In this document: piece after piece, positions 1-8,815 of the stretch
Layout of the letters: each line of letters begins with the position of its first letter
Position numbering within the stretch: position 1 is the first letter of the stretch
Origin: Marivirga tractuosa DSM 4126
GTDB taxonomy: Bacteria; Bacteroidota; Bacteroidia; Cytophagales; Cyclobacteriaceae
Assembly: GCF_000183425.1 (NCBI RefSeq)
Contig: NC_014759.1
Location: 2,015,001 to 2,079,000, forward strand
Direction of reading: 5' to 3'
DNA length: 64,000 bases
Notes under the pieces: generated by a model
Told to the model about the DNA's origin: nothing
Databases searched by the model: none
What the model saw: only the letters and a program-made list of their open reading frames with translations
Program-made: the position numbers and the translations under genes

Positions 1-244
1 AAATTTGTTTAGGATAGAATTCACCATGCTTAATATGGCTATAAGTTGCAAAAAGCCCAGCAAAAAATGTCCCAAACAAAGAATTAGCTATTGTAAATTG
101 TGCAATTTCCTCGTAGGGAATCCCAATAAAATGGAAAGCAATAGGAAGAATTAGAATATATACTATTCCGCCACCTACTCCCAAAAGACCTGAAATTAGT
201 CCTCCAATCAAGCCCGCTAAGAACAATAAAAAGTAAAAATCCAT
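1..244 (-). CDS. TauE/SafE (TSUP) family membrane exporter, N-terminal part, cut by window edge
   Basis: Only the first 80 or so residues lie in the window; the gene runs off its left edge. Read on the minus strand from the ATG at 242-244, the protein opens with a hydrophobic helix and the glycine-rich stretch GLLGVGGGIVYILILP, followed by a conserved-looking ANSLFGTFFAG segment. This is the usual N-terminal signature of the TauE/SafE family, whose members move sulfite, organosulfonates or other small anions across the inner membrane. The start codon overlaps the stop codon of the upstream S41 protease gene by one base (TAATG), so the two are probably translated together. The substrate cannot be told from this fragment. 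Confidence 0.75.
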   Translation of the reverse strand, partial: MDFYFLLFLAGLIGGLISGLLGVGGGIVYILILPIAFHFIGIPYEEIAQFTIANSLFGTFFAGLFATYSHIKHGEFYPKQI

Positions 245-1905
245 TACTTCGCAGCTTGAAGGAGATTTCTATAACTGTCTTTATCATTGAGTAGCTTGAT
301 GGCTTCATCCACTTCTTCATCATTTTCAAAAGAGGATTCAATCATTCCCTGTCTTTTATGATAGCGGGAAATAATTTCCTCTTTTAAAGCTTTCTTAATT
401 TCAGCTTGAAATACTTTCAAATCTTCCTTTTTATGTTCCTGAATTTCTTTTTCCAGAGCAGAAATCTCTTTTTCTAAAAAGTCAAAATATTTATCACTAT
501 CAGCGGTTTCTCTCAACTCCTTAATAGTTTCCTCTGTTGCAGTCGTATAACTATAGTCTTTTACTGAAACCCAGTTTGTGAATTCAGAATAAAGCTCATC
601 AGAAATAGAAAACACTTTAGGATCAGGCTTCATATCCTCATGTTCATAATAGTACTCCGTTGCGAAATCAAAAATAAAACCTTTCTTCATCAATTGAATG
701 GTGATCGGTGCATACCCTTTGTTTACTACATCGTAGTCAGGTGAGACTCCTCCACCATCATAAACCACTCTACCTGCTTGTGTTTTAAACTCACTTTTTA
801 AAGAATCTGGAATTTTACCAATGCTTCCATCTTCATTTCTATGACTATAATCAATTGCCTGAATACATCTTCCACTTGGAATATAATACTTTGCAGTGGT
901 AATTTTTAATTGACTATTGTAACTTAAAGGTCGGGTAGCTTGAACTAAACCTTTTCCGAAACTTCTTTGACCCACTAGAATCCCTCTATCATAATCTTGC
1001 ATAACACCTGCAACAATTTCGGACGCTGAAGCACTATTATTACTAATCAGAACCGCTAAGGGTATATTTACATCAACCGGGTTTTTATTAGCAGTATAGG
1101 TTTTATTCCATTCTTCAATTTTACCTTTGGTACTTACTACTTCCAATCCTTTGGGAATAAATACATTGGAAACCTCTATTGATTCATTTAAGAGCCCACC
1201 AGGATTACCTCTTAAATCTAAAATAACCTTTTTTGCTCCCTTCCCTTTTAATTCCACCAAGGCAGAACGAACTGAAGAACCTGCTCCACTTGAAAACTCT
1301 GTCAACCTGATGTAGGCAATATCTTCAGCTATCAGCCCGTAATAAGGAACGCTTTCTATATTAATGCTTTCTCTACTGACAGTAAATTTTAGTGGCTTTT
1401 TAATTCCTTTTCTTTTGATTTCGAGATCAACCGTTGTACCAATCTGTCCTTTCAAAAGCTTGTTAATTTCATCTATCGAATAGTCTTCTATTGGATTACT
1501 ATTTATCTCGAGCAATTCATCTCCAATCTTCAGACCTGAAGTTTCAGCAGGAGAACCTTCAAAAATCATCATAACTACATGCCGGTTCTCAATCTTGCCC
1601 ATAGTAGTACCAATACCAGCATATTGACCAGTTGACATAATGCGGTAATCTTCAATTCTATCCTCAGGAATAAAGTTGGTATAGGGATCTAGAGATTCCA
1701 ACATGGCTTCTATGCCTGTTTCCATTATATCTGTTGGATTGATCTCATCTACATAATAAGTATTGAGCTCTTTATATAAGGTGGTAAAAACATCCAGGTT
1801 TTTAATGATTTCAAAATACCTATCGTTCTTTTTAATTTGAAATGACACCAAGCCAATTAAGCCAAGGGCTAAAATTGAGATTATTATTTTATTTGAAAGC
1901 TTCAT
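244..1905 (-). CDS. C-terminal processing peptidase, S41 family (CtpA/Prc-like)
   Basis: This 553-residue protein is a serine protease that cleaves envelope proteins from exposed C-terminal ends. A single N-terminal hydrophobic helix (about residues 6-24) anchors or exports it. A PDZ domain lies at about residues 85-170, with the GIGTTM and GLKIGDELLEIN elements. The S41 catalytic core follows: LDLRGNPGGLL near 230-238, the SASASE motif with the likely nucleophile Ser293, and SFGKG with the general base Lys318. The 25-residue Ser-Lys spacing is the same as in E. coli Prc. A charged, coiled-coil-like tail (about 470-545) extends past the core. It is the upstream partner of the TauE/SafE-like gene and overlaps it by one base. 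The physiological substrate is unknown. Confidence 0.92.
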   Translation of the reverse strand: MKLSNKIIISILALGLIGLVSFQIKKNDRYFEIIKNLDVFTTLYKELNTYYVDEINPTDIMETGIEAMLESLDPYTNFIPEDRIEDYRIMSTGQYAGIGTTMGKIENRHVVMMIFEGSPAETSGLKIGDELLEINSNPIEDYSIDEINKLLKGQIGTTVDLEIKRKGIKKPLKFTVSRESINIESVPYYGLIAEDIAYIRLTEFSSGAGSSVRSALVELKGKGAKKVILDLRGNPGGLLNESIEVSNVFIPKGLEVVSTKGKIEEWNKTYTANKNPVDVNIPLAVLISNNSASASEIVAGVMQDYDRGILVGQRSFGKGLVQATRPLSYNSQLKITTAKYYIPSGRCIQAIDYSHRNEDGSIGKIPDSLKSEFKTQAGRVVYDGGGVSPDYDVVNKGYAPITIQLMKKGFIFDFATEYYYEHEDMKPDPKVFSISDELYSEFTNWVSVKDYSYTTATEETIKELRETADSDKYFDFLEKEISALEKEIQEHKKEDLKVFQAEIKKALKEEIISRYHKRQGMIESSFENDEEVDEAIKLLNDKDSYRNLLQAAK

Positions 1906-2136
1906 GGACAGTTCTAAAATTAATTTTATCGATTCTATATATTAATAGTAAAAATCTACTCTTTTATTTTCTTACTTTCTTTTTGCTACTATTTAACCGG
2001 ATTCTGACATTTCAGCTAAAACCCCTAAAGTACCTTCAAAGGGACAGTCTCACAGATTAACACCAGTAGAAACTATAAGCTTTATCACTATTTTTTACAT
2101 TAGCTAAAATCTTATTATCTCTTTTGAAATTCAGTT

Positions 2137-2538
2137 TTAATCTGTAAATTCTTGATGCAAACGCTCTAAAGTCTTTTTTAGTTTTTTTGTTAAGGCATCA
2201 GAAGGCATCTTTTTATCAGAAGTGTAAATATAAGCAATCCTCAAACTTTTACTTAGTTTTTCAGGATCAATCAAATATTTGTTATGTCGATAAGCTTCTC
2301 TTACTTGCCTTTTGATAAAATTTCGGTCTGGAGCTTTTTTGAATTTCCTTTTGGGAACGGAAATCAATAATTGCTGAGGTTTGATTACGGAATCAAGCGG
2401 CTCAGCAATATAAATGACCTTAAATGGGTATAAATAAAAAGAGGAGCCTTTTTCAAAAAGCTCCTGAATATCATTCCGGTGATGTAAGCGCTCTGTTTTC
2501 TTGAAAGAAAAATCGTTATTGTCCGAAATTACAGACAT
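2137..2538 (-). CDS. rnpA: Ribonuclease P protein component
   Basis: The 133-residue basic protein binds the catalytic RNase P RNA and helps remove 5' leaders from pre-tRNAs. The family signature is visible as the KFKKAPDRNFIKRQVREAYR stretch, equivalent to the conserved RNR box; an N-terminal segment with the family-typical HHRNDIQELFEKG precedes it. Length fits the family (about 115-135). It lies 21 bases downstream of rpmH on the same strand, the classic rpmH-rnpA pair, and both should be read from the promoter at 2765-2796. Confidence 0.93.
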   Translation of the reverse strand: MSVISDNNDFSFKKTERLHHRNDIQELFEKGSSFYLYPFKVIYIAEPLDSVIKPQQLLISVPKRKFKKAPDRNFIKRQVREAYRHNKYLIDPEKLSKSLRIAYIYTSDKKMPSDALTKKLKKTLERLHQEFTD

Positions 2539-2559
2539 GCGCTTAATTGCATAGAAGAA

Positions 2560-2721
2560 TTATTTTCTATGCTTACCTTTTTCGTCTGAAACAGTCAATT
2601 TGTGACGACCTTTCGCTCTTCTTCTCGCCAAAACGTTTCTTCCATTCGCAGATTCCATTCTAGTTCTGAATCCATGTTTGTTTTTTCTTTTCCTTTGAGA
2701 AGGCTGAAATGTACGTTTCAT
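2560..2721 (-). CDS. rpmH: 50S ribosomal protein L34
   Basis: This 53-codon gene encodes a small, very basic ribosomal protein of the large subunit. Its translation begins [18 protein letters not shown] and continues with [20 protein letters not shown], which is the L34 signature almost residue for residue. The protein ends with a short basic tail (KGKHRK). It is the first gene of the rpmH-rnpA pair and starts about 44 bases downstream of a strong consensus promoter. Confidence 0.97.
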   Translation of the reverse strand: MKRTFQPSQRKRKNKHGFRTRMESANGRNVLARRRAKGRHKLTVSDEKGKHRK

Positions 2722-2764
2722 ATCTTTATATTTTAAATTTTCTCTTGTTCTTTTATAAGGGCTG

Positions 2765-2796
2765 CAAAGATAAGCAGTTAATTTCTTTTCGCAAAA
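2765..2796 (-). promoter_or_regulatory. Bacteroidota-type promoter of rpmH-rnpA
   Basis: On the minus strand a TTTTG element (2792-2796) is followed after 19 bases by TATCTTTG (2765-2772). This matches the Bacteroidota sigma-A consensus (TTTG, 17-23 bases, TAnnTTTG) exactly and lies about 44 bases before the rpmH start codon. Confidence 0.75.
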
Positions 2797-2896
2797 TTGT
2801 TTTTCAAAATACTATAAGAATATCTCGTTTTATATCTCCTTAGAAATCATCAACTTTACGATGCAAATGTAGTATGATTAATTAAATAAATTGATA

Positions 2897-4594
2897 ATGA
2901 TTCAATATAGATTATCACAAAAGTTTCCGCATGATTCTTTTTTACAAGTAGAAATACTGATTAAGCCTACAAAAGCTGATTTTGAAGTAAAACTTCCTGA
3001 CTGGAGACCGGGAAGATATCAGCTTGGAAACTTCTCTAAATACTTGAGAAACTTTAATGCTTTTGATAAAAATGAAGAGCCATTAAATTTCAAAAAAACT
3101 AATAGAAACACCTGGTTAATTCATTGCGAAGATGAGGAATGCATCATCCGATATGAAATTTACACCTCTATTATAGATGGCGGAAGCACATTTGTTGATG
3201 AAGAACATTGGTATTTGAATTTCATTAACTGCATGATTTATCAAGCTGATGACATGAAACAAGTTCACAAAGTACACCTTGATATTCCAAATGATTGGGA
3301 AATTGCATGCGGTTTGAAAAAAGAAGGGAAAGAATTAGTAGCCGACAGTTTTTATGAATTAGTAGACAGCCCTGCATTGGTCAGCAACAAGCTGCAGCAT
3401 TTAGAATATAGAGTTCAGGAAACTAATTTTCATTTATGGTTTAGGGGAAATGCCGATTTAAAAAATAAGAATCAGATTTTAGATGATTTCAAAAAATTCA
3501 CTGCTTATCAAATAGAAACTATGGGCGAATTTGAAAGCAAGGATTATCATTTTTTATTTCAAATTCCTGATGAAAAGGCTTATCATGGAGTGGAGCATCT
3601 AAATAGCACTTGCATAGTATTAGGTCCAGCTAAGGAATTTAATTCAGAAACCTTTTACAATAATTTTCTAGGAATCAGCTCTCATGAGCTATTTCATTAT
3701 TGGAATATCATTAGAATCAGACCTGAGGAAATGTATCCTTATAATTTTGATAAAGAAAATTACTTCATTACTGGCTATGTTGCAGAAGGCGTTACCACTT
3801 ATTACGGTGATCTATTCCTTGTCAGGAGTGGTGTAAAAGATTTGGATTGGTATATAGATGAACTAAATATACTTTTCAAGCGACATTTTGAGAATTATGG
3901 GAGATTTAACACTTCAGTAGCGGAATCCTCTTGGGATTTATGGTTGGATGGTTATGAAGCAGGAATTCCCCACCGGAAGGTTTCCATTTATGTTAAAGGA
4001 GCTTTGATTGCTTTAATTCTAGATTTAAAAATCATTTTAGAATCGAATGGAGAAAAAAGCCTTGATGATGTAATGAGAAAACTATGGACTGATTTTTATA
4101 AGAAGGACAAGGGCTATAGCTCAGAAGACTATTTAAAGACAGCTGAAGAAGTTATTGGGTATGAATTAACTGATTACTTGAATAAATTCATAACAGGTTG
4201 TGAACCAGTTGAAAATGAGCTTAAAATATTATTAGATCAATTCGGCTTTGAAATGGAATTGAAAGCAAATGAAAATTCTATTACTCATCATTTAGGATTA
4301 AAAATAAATGAAGAAACGGTGATTAGCATTGCTCCTGATAGTCCAGCTGAAAAAGCGTTTAGAATTGGCGATAAATTAATAGGTATTAATAAGCAGAAGT
4401 TTGAGGAAATTCAGGATGTAATTCACTTTGAAGAGGAAACGTCTTATTCTTTTCAATTTTTCAGGAATAATAATTTGAGAGAGGTCACAATTAAAACTGA
4501 AAATGGTGGATTTTACAGTCGGTATATTCTCAAGGGAAATAATGATATAAAAGAAGATGAAAAAATCATGAGAAAAAAGTGGTTGAATGTGTGA
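2897..4594 (+). CDS. M61 family glycyl-aminopeptidase-like metallopeptidase with PDZ domain
   Basis: The product (565 residues from ATG 2897; a TTG two codons upstream is also in frame but less likely) is a zinc peptidase of family M61. The N-terminal half is the beta-rich M61 domain. The metal site is SSHELFHYWN with His263, Glu264 and His267, followed about 35 residues later by the glutamate-bearing EGVTTYYGDL. A C-terminal PDZ domain (about residues 425-520) contains LGLKINEETVISIAPDSPAE. No signal peptide is evident, so a cytoplasmic or non-classically exported role is possible. It stands alone, with a hairpin just after its stop codon. Substrate preference cannot be inferred beyond the family's preference for N-terminal Gly/Ala. 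Confidence 0.88.
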   Translation: MIQYRLSQKFPHDSFLQVEILIKPTKADFEVKLPDWRPGRYQLGNFSKYLRNFNAFDKNEEPLNFKKTNRNTWLIHCEDEECIIRYEIYTSIIDGGSTFVDEEHWYLNFINCMIYQADDMKQVHKVHLDIPNDWEIACGLKKEGKELVADSFYELVDSPALVSNKLQHLEYRVQETNFHLWFRGNADLKNKNQILDDFKKFTAYQIETMGEFESKDYHFLFQIPDEKAYHGVEHLNSTCIVLGPAKEFNSETFYNNFLGISSHELFHYWNIIRIRPEEMYPYNFDKENYFITGYVAEGVTTYYGDLFLVRSGVKDLDWYIDELNILFKRHFENYGRFNTSVAESSWDLWLDGYEAGIPHRKVSIYVKGALIALILDLKIILESNGEKSLDDVMRKLWTDFYKKDKGYSSEDYLKTAEEVIGYELTDYLNKFITGCEPVENELKILLDQFGFEMELKANENSITHHLGLKINEETVISIAPDSPAEKAFRIGDKLIGINKQKFEEIQDVIHFEEETSYSFQFFRNNNLREVTIKTENGGFYSRYILKGNNDIKEDEKIMRKKWLNV

Positions 4595-4621
4595 TTAAAA
4601 TACAAAAGGGTAGGAAAAGCG

Positions 4622-4650
4622 AAAGGCAGCTCCCCAGCTGCCTTTCTATT
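4622..4650 (+). terminator. Rho-independent terminator after the M61 peptidase
   Basis: A perfect 10-bp stem, AAAGGCAGCT with its complement AGCTGCCTTT, encloses a CCCC loop and is followed by a pyrimidine-rich tail. It starts 28 bases after the M61 stop codon. The tail is weaker than usual for a terminator. Confidence 0.65.
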
Positions 4651-4820
4651 TCAACCAAAACCTTACAAAGTCATTGACTTGTATAAGATGTTATAAATGT
4701 AGAATGATTTATTTTAGCAGTCAAGCCCCTATCAAACTTTTTTTTAAACTTATTAGAAAATTACTATTTTTAAACTATATTTCTAATTAAAGTACAAACT
4801 AATTGTTGCTACATGTAATA

Positions 4821-5603
4821 TTACTTTAAGGATTTTTTAAACGAATCCCAATCCAATTCAATTGCTACCTCGTCAATAGAATCACCAATATTTTCAGACA
4901 CAAATTCAATTCTTTCTTTTAATGCAGGGTGAGAAGAAATCCATTCAAATCCATTTGGGATCTCTCTATTCTTTTGCTTTAGCTTTAAAAAGAACTGGGT
5001 TAATCTGTTAGGGTTAATATTTGCTTCTCTTAAATACTTAATAGCATACTCATCCGCTTCCCTTTCCATCCTCCGACTAAAACCGCTACTCACTACCAAC
5101 TTGGTAATTTCTTGCATTACTACAGGATCACCACCTGATATAATTAGAATCAAGGAATTCAATCCTATCTCCTTAACTAGGTTTTTGATTACATGTCGCT
5201 TTTCTGCATGAGCTAATTCATGTGCTAGCACTGCAGCCAACTCCTCAGGTGATTCGGTTTGTTCAATTAAGCCTGTAAAAAGGAACAATTGCCCATTAAA
5301 GGCTGTAAAAGCATTTACTTGATCAGATTTTAAAACGTAAATATCGTATTCATAGCTAACCGTATCCATACCTTTGGCCAACCTCTTAAAAATAACATTC
5401 ATTACAGAATCTGTTCTTTCCACATTGATTGAATCAAATTCTCTAAAGATTTGATCATTGAAAAAATCTGCAATTTCTGCCTCCTGCTCCAAAGAAACCA
5501 AATCTTGTTGCTCAGTTGTGGTTGAAAAATAGGTGAAACCAGCCCATATACCGACCGCAACTAAGATAATTATACCTAAATCTCGAAAATTTTTATTCAT
5601 CAT
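4821..5603 (-). CDS. M48 family metallopeptidase, membrane-anchored or periplasmic
   Basis: This 260-residue zinc endopeptidase has one hydrophobic helix at residues 8-26 that serves as anchor or signal. The active site AHELAHAEKRH gives His128, Glu129 and His132, and a second glutamate ligand is expected in EREADEYAIKYL near residue 181. Members such as LoiP and BepA trim or quality-control outer-membrane and envelope proteins. It is the last gene of a three-gene operon: its ATG overlaps the stop of the DUF4870 gene by one base. The pairing with two small multi-pass membrane proteins suggests an envelope-maintenance module, which is inference. Confidence 0.9.
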   Translation of the reverse strand: MMNKNFRDLGIIILVAVGIWAGFTYFSTTTEQQDLVSLEQEAEIADFFNDQIFREFDSINVERTDSVMNVIFKRLAKGMDTVSYEYDIYVLKSDQVNAFTAFNGQLFLFTGLIEQTESPEELAAVLAHELAHAEKRHVIKNLVKEIGLNSLILIISGGDPVVMQEITKLVVSSGFSRRMEREADEYAIKYLREANINPNRLTQFFLKLKQKNREIPNGFEWISSHPALKERIEFVSENIGDSIDEVAIELDWDSFKKSLK

Positions 5604-6094
5604 TACATTTTAGGTGGCTGATTTACCACAGCATGATCATCAAGTTCTTTCTTCTTAAAAACAGACTGATAAGACACTCTTCCGAAGAAAAGAAAGTAGT
5701 ACATCTCACCCTTTCTTGCTTTCACTGCACCTATGATACTGAAAACAATATAGATTAAATTCGCAATTCCTACCAGCCATAAGTAGCCTTTGAAAACATC
5801 TGAAAAAGCGTAGTCAAGAAATATTATCCTAGCACCCCAGAAAACAGCAACAGCATTCAAAATACTTGTAGGAAGTTGGCTTAGTAAAGATTGCAAAGAG
5901 TGAAAGCGAACAAACAGACTCTTTCCTTTATTGATATAATAATAAATAATTGCTGCTACCAAATTCAAAATAGGCAAAGGAAGCCCTGCACCTAATGCTG
6001 CAAACATCATAAGGTAGGCTCCCATTGCATCTTCTCTTTCCCTAATCTCTAGCTCCTCAGGTTGAGGAATTGGTTGATATTGATTTTCTGTCAT
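5603..6094 (-). CDS. DUF4870-like (Tic20-like) membrane protein
   Basis: The 163-residue protein has a polar, Pro/Glu-rich N-terminus and then four predicted membrane segments. The motif YYINKGKSLFVRFHSLQSLL is the hallmark of the DUF4870/Tic20-like group (a lysine-rich turn followed by VRFH and a glutamine before a membrane helix). No catalytic residues are visible and the family's function is not established. It overlaps the DUF4389 gene upstream by four bases and the M48 gene downstream by one, so all three are translationally coupled. Confidence 0.8.
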   Translation of the reverse strand: MTENQYQPIPQPEELEIREREDAMGAYLMMFAALGAGLPLPILNLVAAIIYYYINKGKSLFVRFHSLQSLLSQLPTSILNAVAVFWGARIIFLDYAFSDVFKGYLWLVGIANLIYIVFSIIGAVKARKGEMYYFLFFGRVSYQSVFKKKELDDHAVVNQPPKM

Positions 6095-6687
6095 TGTGCT
6101 AATGGTTTTCCTGTGAACGGTGGATACTCATCTGTCATATACCACATATAAAGATTAACTCTGGTTTGCCATCTTAAGGTCCCAACGATAAATTCGTGCC
6201 ATGATTTTGGAAATTCGCCTGTAAATAAAACAACCCACCATGCAATAATCACCAAAATTTGACACCAAATTAACCTAAAGAAAAGCACAAAAGCGTGAGG
6301 AATCAATACGTAAATAATCCCGAAGAATGCTCTCAACAATACCAAGCCCCTGCTAATTCTTTCTGGGTACTTAACATCTACAGCAATGTACTCATCTTTT
6401 GCATCCAACCCAAAAGGAGGATAATCGTCAGCTAAATTAAAGATACGGGCATTTAATCTGGTCTGCCAGCGGATCAACTGCACTTGAAACTCAAAGAAAC
6501 TTTCTGGATATCTTCCAGTAAACAAAACAATAAAAAAAGAAATAAACCTTAGAATGGCACCCCACAATCCTACAAAAAAAAGTAGAAATAGATGCGGAAT
6601 CTGAATATAGAGCCAACCAAAAAAAGACCGGAGTAATAACTCGCCACGTGAATAGCGATCTTGATGTTTAATATCAAAAGTTAACAT
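6091..6687 (-). CDS. DUF4389 protein with two tandem copies of the domain
   Basis: The 198-residue membrane protein is an internal duplication. Residues about 12-92 and 110-193 align with each other. Each half carries an R-x-SRG entry, two hydrophobic helices with an IPH between them, an LFTG-x-(Y/F)P turn, an RWQTR motif and a DxYPPF end. DUF4389 proteins usually hold one or two such units; their role is unknown. It is the first gene of the DUF4389-DUF4870-M48 operon and overlaps the second gene by four bases. Confidence 0.82.
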   Translation of the reverse strand: MLTFDIKHQDRYSRGELLLRSFFGWLYIQIPHLFLLFFVGLWGAILRFISFFIVLFTGRYPESFFEFQVQLIRWQTRLNARIFNLADDYPPFGLDAKDEYIAVDVKYPERISRGLVLLRAFFGIIYVLIPHAFVLFFRLIWCQILVIIAWWVVLFTGEFPKSWHEFIVGTLRWQTRVNLYMWYMTDEYPPFTGKPLAQ

Positions 6688-6807
6688 AGTGAATATTGAT
6701 TTAGTTAAGCCCGAAATTGTAAAATCTTACGATAAATTACAATTTTTAGAGTATTTAATAACGAGAGTATTTTCTACACCATATCTTAAAATGCTCGAAA
6801 TCAACAA

Positions 6808-6835
6808 AAAAGGCTCGTAAATTTCCGAGCCTTTT
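6808..6835 (-). terminator. Terminator of the fad operon
   Basis: A 10-bp stem (AAAAGGCTCG at 6808-6817 with CGAGCCTTTT at 6826-6835) lies 25 bases downstream of the fadE stop codon. Read on the minus strand it is followed by TTTTTG. Its symmetry and A-rich other side let it work in both directions. Confidence 0.8.
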
Positions 6836-6859
6836 AATAATTAGTATTAAACTTTACGA

Positions 6860-8662
6860 TTAAAACTCGTAAGCTTGCTTTTCCAATACATGACCTGCAA
6901 TCGATCTTCTTACTTCTTTTAAATTCATAGGATCTATTTTTGTAAATCTCTTCAATCCTAATAACATCATGCGCTGTTCATCACCTTCAGCAAAAGCAAA
7001 GATTGCTTCTTTACCTGCTTTATTAGCAATTTCAACTGCTCGGTGCATGTATAAGTTAGTCATATTGATTTGCTGTTTGCAAGCTTCTTCTCCTTTGATA
7101 TCAACCAATTTCTCAGTTCTTAAAAGAGCAGACTCAGCAGCATAAACCTCAATCAACATATCAGCTAAATTCATTAAGATTTCCTGCTCTTGAGATAGTT
7201 TTTGCATATACTTTTGAACAGCCGCACCAGAAATCATTAAGCCAGCTTTTTTCAAATTAGCTAATACTTTTTTCTCTTTAGCAAATAATGAATCATCTTC
7301 ATCCGCTCCGAAATCAGGAATAGATGTTAATTCCTTCTGCACATTCATTGCAGGCGTCATCAAATCCAATTTACCTTTCATGGCACGTTTCAAAAGCATA
7401 TCGATCGTCAACATTCTGTTGATTTCATTTGTACCTTCGAAAATCCTGTTAATACGCGCATCACGGTAAGCTCTATCCATAGGTGCGTCAGCAGAGAAGC
7501 CCATACCACCATAGACTTGAACACCTTCGTCAGCTACGTAATCTAAAACTTCCGAAGCATGCACTTTTATAATTGCACATTCAATAGCAAATTCTTCAAC
7601 AGATTTCAATTTGGCTTCTGCCTCTTCCATTCCACCAGCTACTAAATCTTCATAAGCATCGTCAATGTTTTGACCTGCTCTATAAGCTGCTGATTCTGCT
7701 GCATAAGTTCTAGCAGCCATTTCAGCTATTTTGTGTTGAATAGCTCCAAAGCTGCCAATAGAAGTACCAAATTGCTTTCTCTCATTAGCATACTGAGCTG
7801 CTTGACCTAATACTGCTTTAGATGCGCCAATAGCAGAAGCCCCTAACTTAATTCTTCCGATATTAAGAATATTTACCGCTATTTTAAAGCCATTTTCTCT
7901 TTCAGAAAGTAAGTTTTCAACCGGTACTTTGCAGTCGTTAAAGAAAACCTGACGGGTAGAAGAACCTTTAATCCCCATCTTAGCCTCTTCTTCATTCATG
8001 GTGACACCACCAAAATCTTTCTCAACAATAAAAGCAGAAAGATTCTTATCATCATCAATTTTTGCAAAGACGATGAAAACATCTGCAAATCCACCATTGG
8101 TGATCCACATTTTCTGACCATTAACGATGTAATGCTTTTTATCTTCTGTTAAAACTGCTTTAGTTTTAGCTGCATTTGCATCAGAACCAGAATCCGGTTC
8201 AGTTAAGCAGTAAGAAGCTTTCCATTCACCACTAGCCAATTTTGGTAAATATTTCTTCTTTTGTGCGTCATCGCCATAATATAAAATTGGAAGTGTTCCT
8301 ATTCCAGTATGTGCCGATAAAGCAACAGCAAAAGAATGCCCCGCTCCGATAACTTCAGCAACTAACATGGATGTATTAAAATTCATGCCGAAGCCTTCGT
8401 ATTCTTCTGGAACTGAAGTTCCTAAAAGACCCAGCTCTCCTGATTTATCCAATAACTGAGGCATTAATTCAGGATTACCTTTTACATCATCGATTTCATC
8501 TAGTTTAGGATATACTTCCTGATCCAAGAAATCTTTACAAGTTTGAGCAATCATTTTTTGCTCTTCTGTCCACTCTTCTGGAGTGAATACTGCCTGTGCA
8601 GGAGTTTCTTCGATTAAGAATGCTCCTCCCTTTGCTGTGAATTTTTTTTCTGTTGTACTCAT
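6860..8662 (-). CDS. fadE: Acyl-CoA dehydrogenase
   Basis: This 600-residue flavoenzyme makes the trans-2 double bond in acyl-CoA, the first step of beta-oxidation. The core (about residues 35-415) shows the FAD/substrate segment CLTEPDSGSDANAAKTKA, the FAD-contacting MWITNGGFADVF, and the catalytic-glutamate region RIFEGTNEINR. A helical C-terminal extension of about 170 residues places it with the roughly 594-residue FadE of Bacillus subtilis rather than the short 380-residue enzymes. It is the last gene of marR-fadN-(four-helix-bundle)-fadA-fadE and is separated from fadA by a 153-bp gap filled in part with 7-bp-period repeats. Confidence 0.93.
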   Translation of the reverse strand: MSTTEKKFTAKGGAFLIEETPAQAVFTPEEWTEEQKMIAQTCKDFLDQEVYPKLDEIDDVKGNPELMPQLLDKSGELGLLGTSVPEEYEGFGMNFNTSMLVAEVIGAGHSFAVALSAHTGIGTLPILYYGDDAQKKKYLPKLASGEWKASYCLTEPDSGSDANAAKTKAVLTEDKKHYIVNGQKMWITNGGFADVFIVFAKIDDDKNLSAFIVEKDFGGVTMNEEEAKMGIKGSSTRQVFFNDCKVPVENLLSERENGFKIAVNILNIGRIKLGASAIGASKAVLGQAAQYANERKQFGTSIGSFGAIQHKIAEMAARTYAAESAAYRAGQNIDDAYEDLVAGGMEEAEAKLKSVEEFAIECAIIKVHASEVLDYVADEGVQVYGGMGFSADAPMDRAYRDARINRIFEGTNEINRMLTIDMLLKRAMKGKLDLMTPAMNVQKELTSIPDFGADEDDSLFAKEKKVLANLKKAGLMISGAAVQKYMQKLSQEQEILMNLADMLIEVYAAESALLRTEKLVDIKGEEACKQQINMTNLYMHRAVEIANKAGKEAIFAFAEGDEQRMMLLGLKRFTKIDPMNLKEVRRSIAGHVLEKQAYEF

Positions 8663-8670
8663 ATTATTAG

Positions 8671-8726
8671 TATCTAGTATCTAGTATCAAGTATCGAGAT
8701 ATCAGATCTAGATATTTGATACTAAA
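8671..8726. repeat. Heptamer array between fadE and fadA, cluster 1 (TATCNAG words)
   Basis: Immediately before the fadE start codon are four successive 7-base words of the form TATCNAG (8671, 8678, 8685, 8692). They continue as degenerate heptamers (ATATCAG, ATCTAGA, TATTTGA, TACTAAA) to 8726. The period is exactly seven bases with two to three variable positions. No gene lies between this cluster and cluster 2, unlike at the other junctions of this kind. Confidence 0.8.
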
Positions 8727-8780
8727 TGGGTTCTACAATTGTTTATTTTATCACTATGTTTATTTAAAACCAACAAATAA

Positions 8781-8815
8781 TCTAGAGTCTAGCATCTAGA
8801 CTCTAGATTCTACTT
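8781..8815. repeat. Heptamer array between fadE and fadA, cluster 2 (TCTAGNN words)
   Basis: Five abutting 7-base words (TCTAGAG, TCTAGCA, TCTAGAC, TCTAGAT, TCTACTT) end exactly at the fadA stop codon (8816-8818). The word TCTAG is the same as that flanking the four-helix-bundle gene on the other side of fadA. Confidence 0.85.

Noticed and set aside
84..341. 85-codon minus-strand frame at the left edge
   Set aside because: It overlaps the S41 protease end and the TauE/SafE-like gene in another frame; the latter has clear family motifs.
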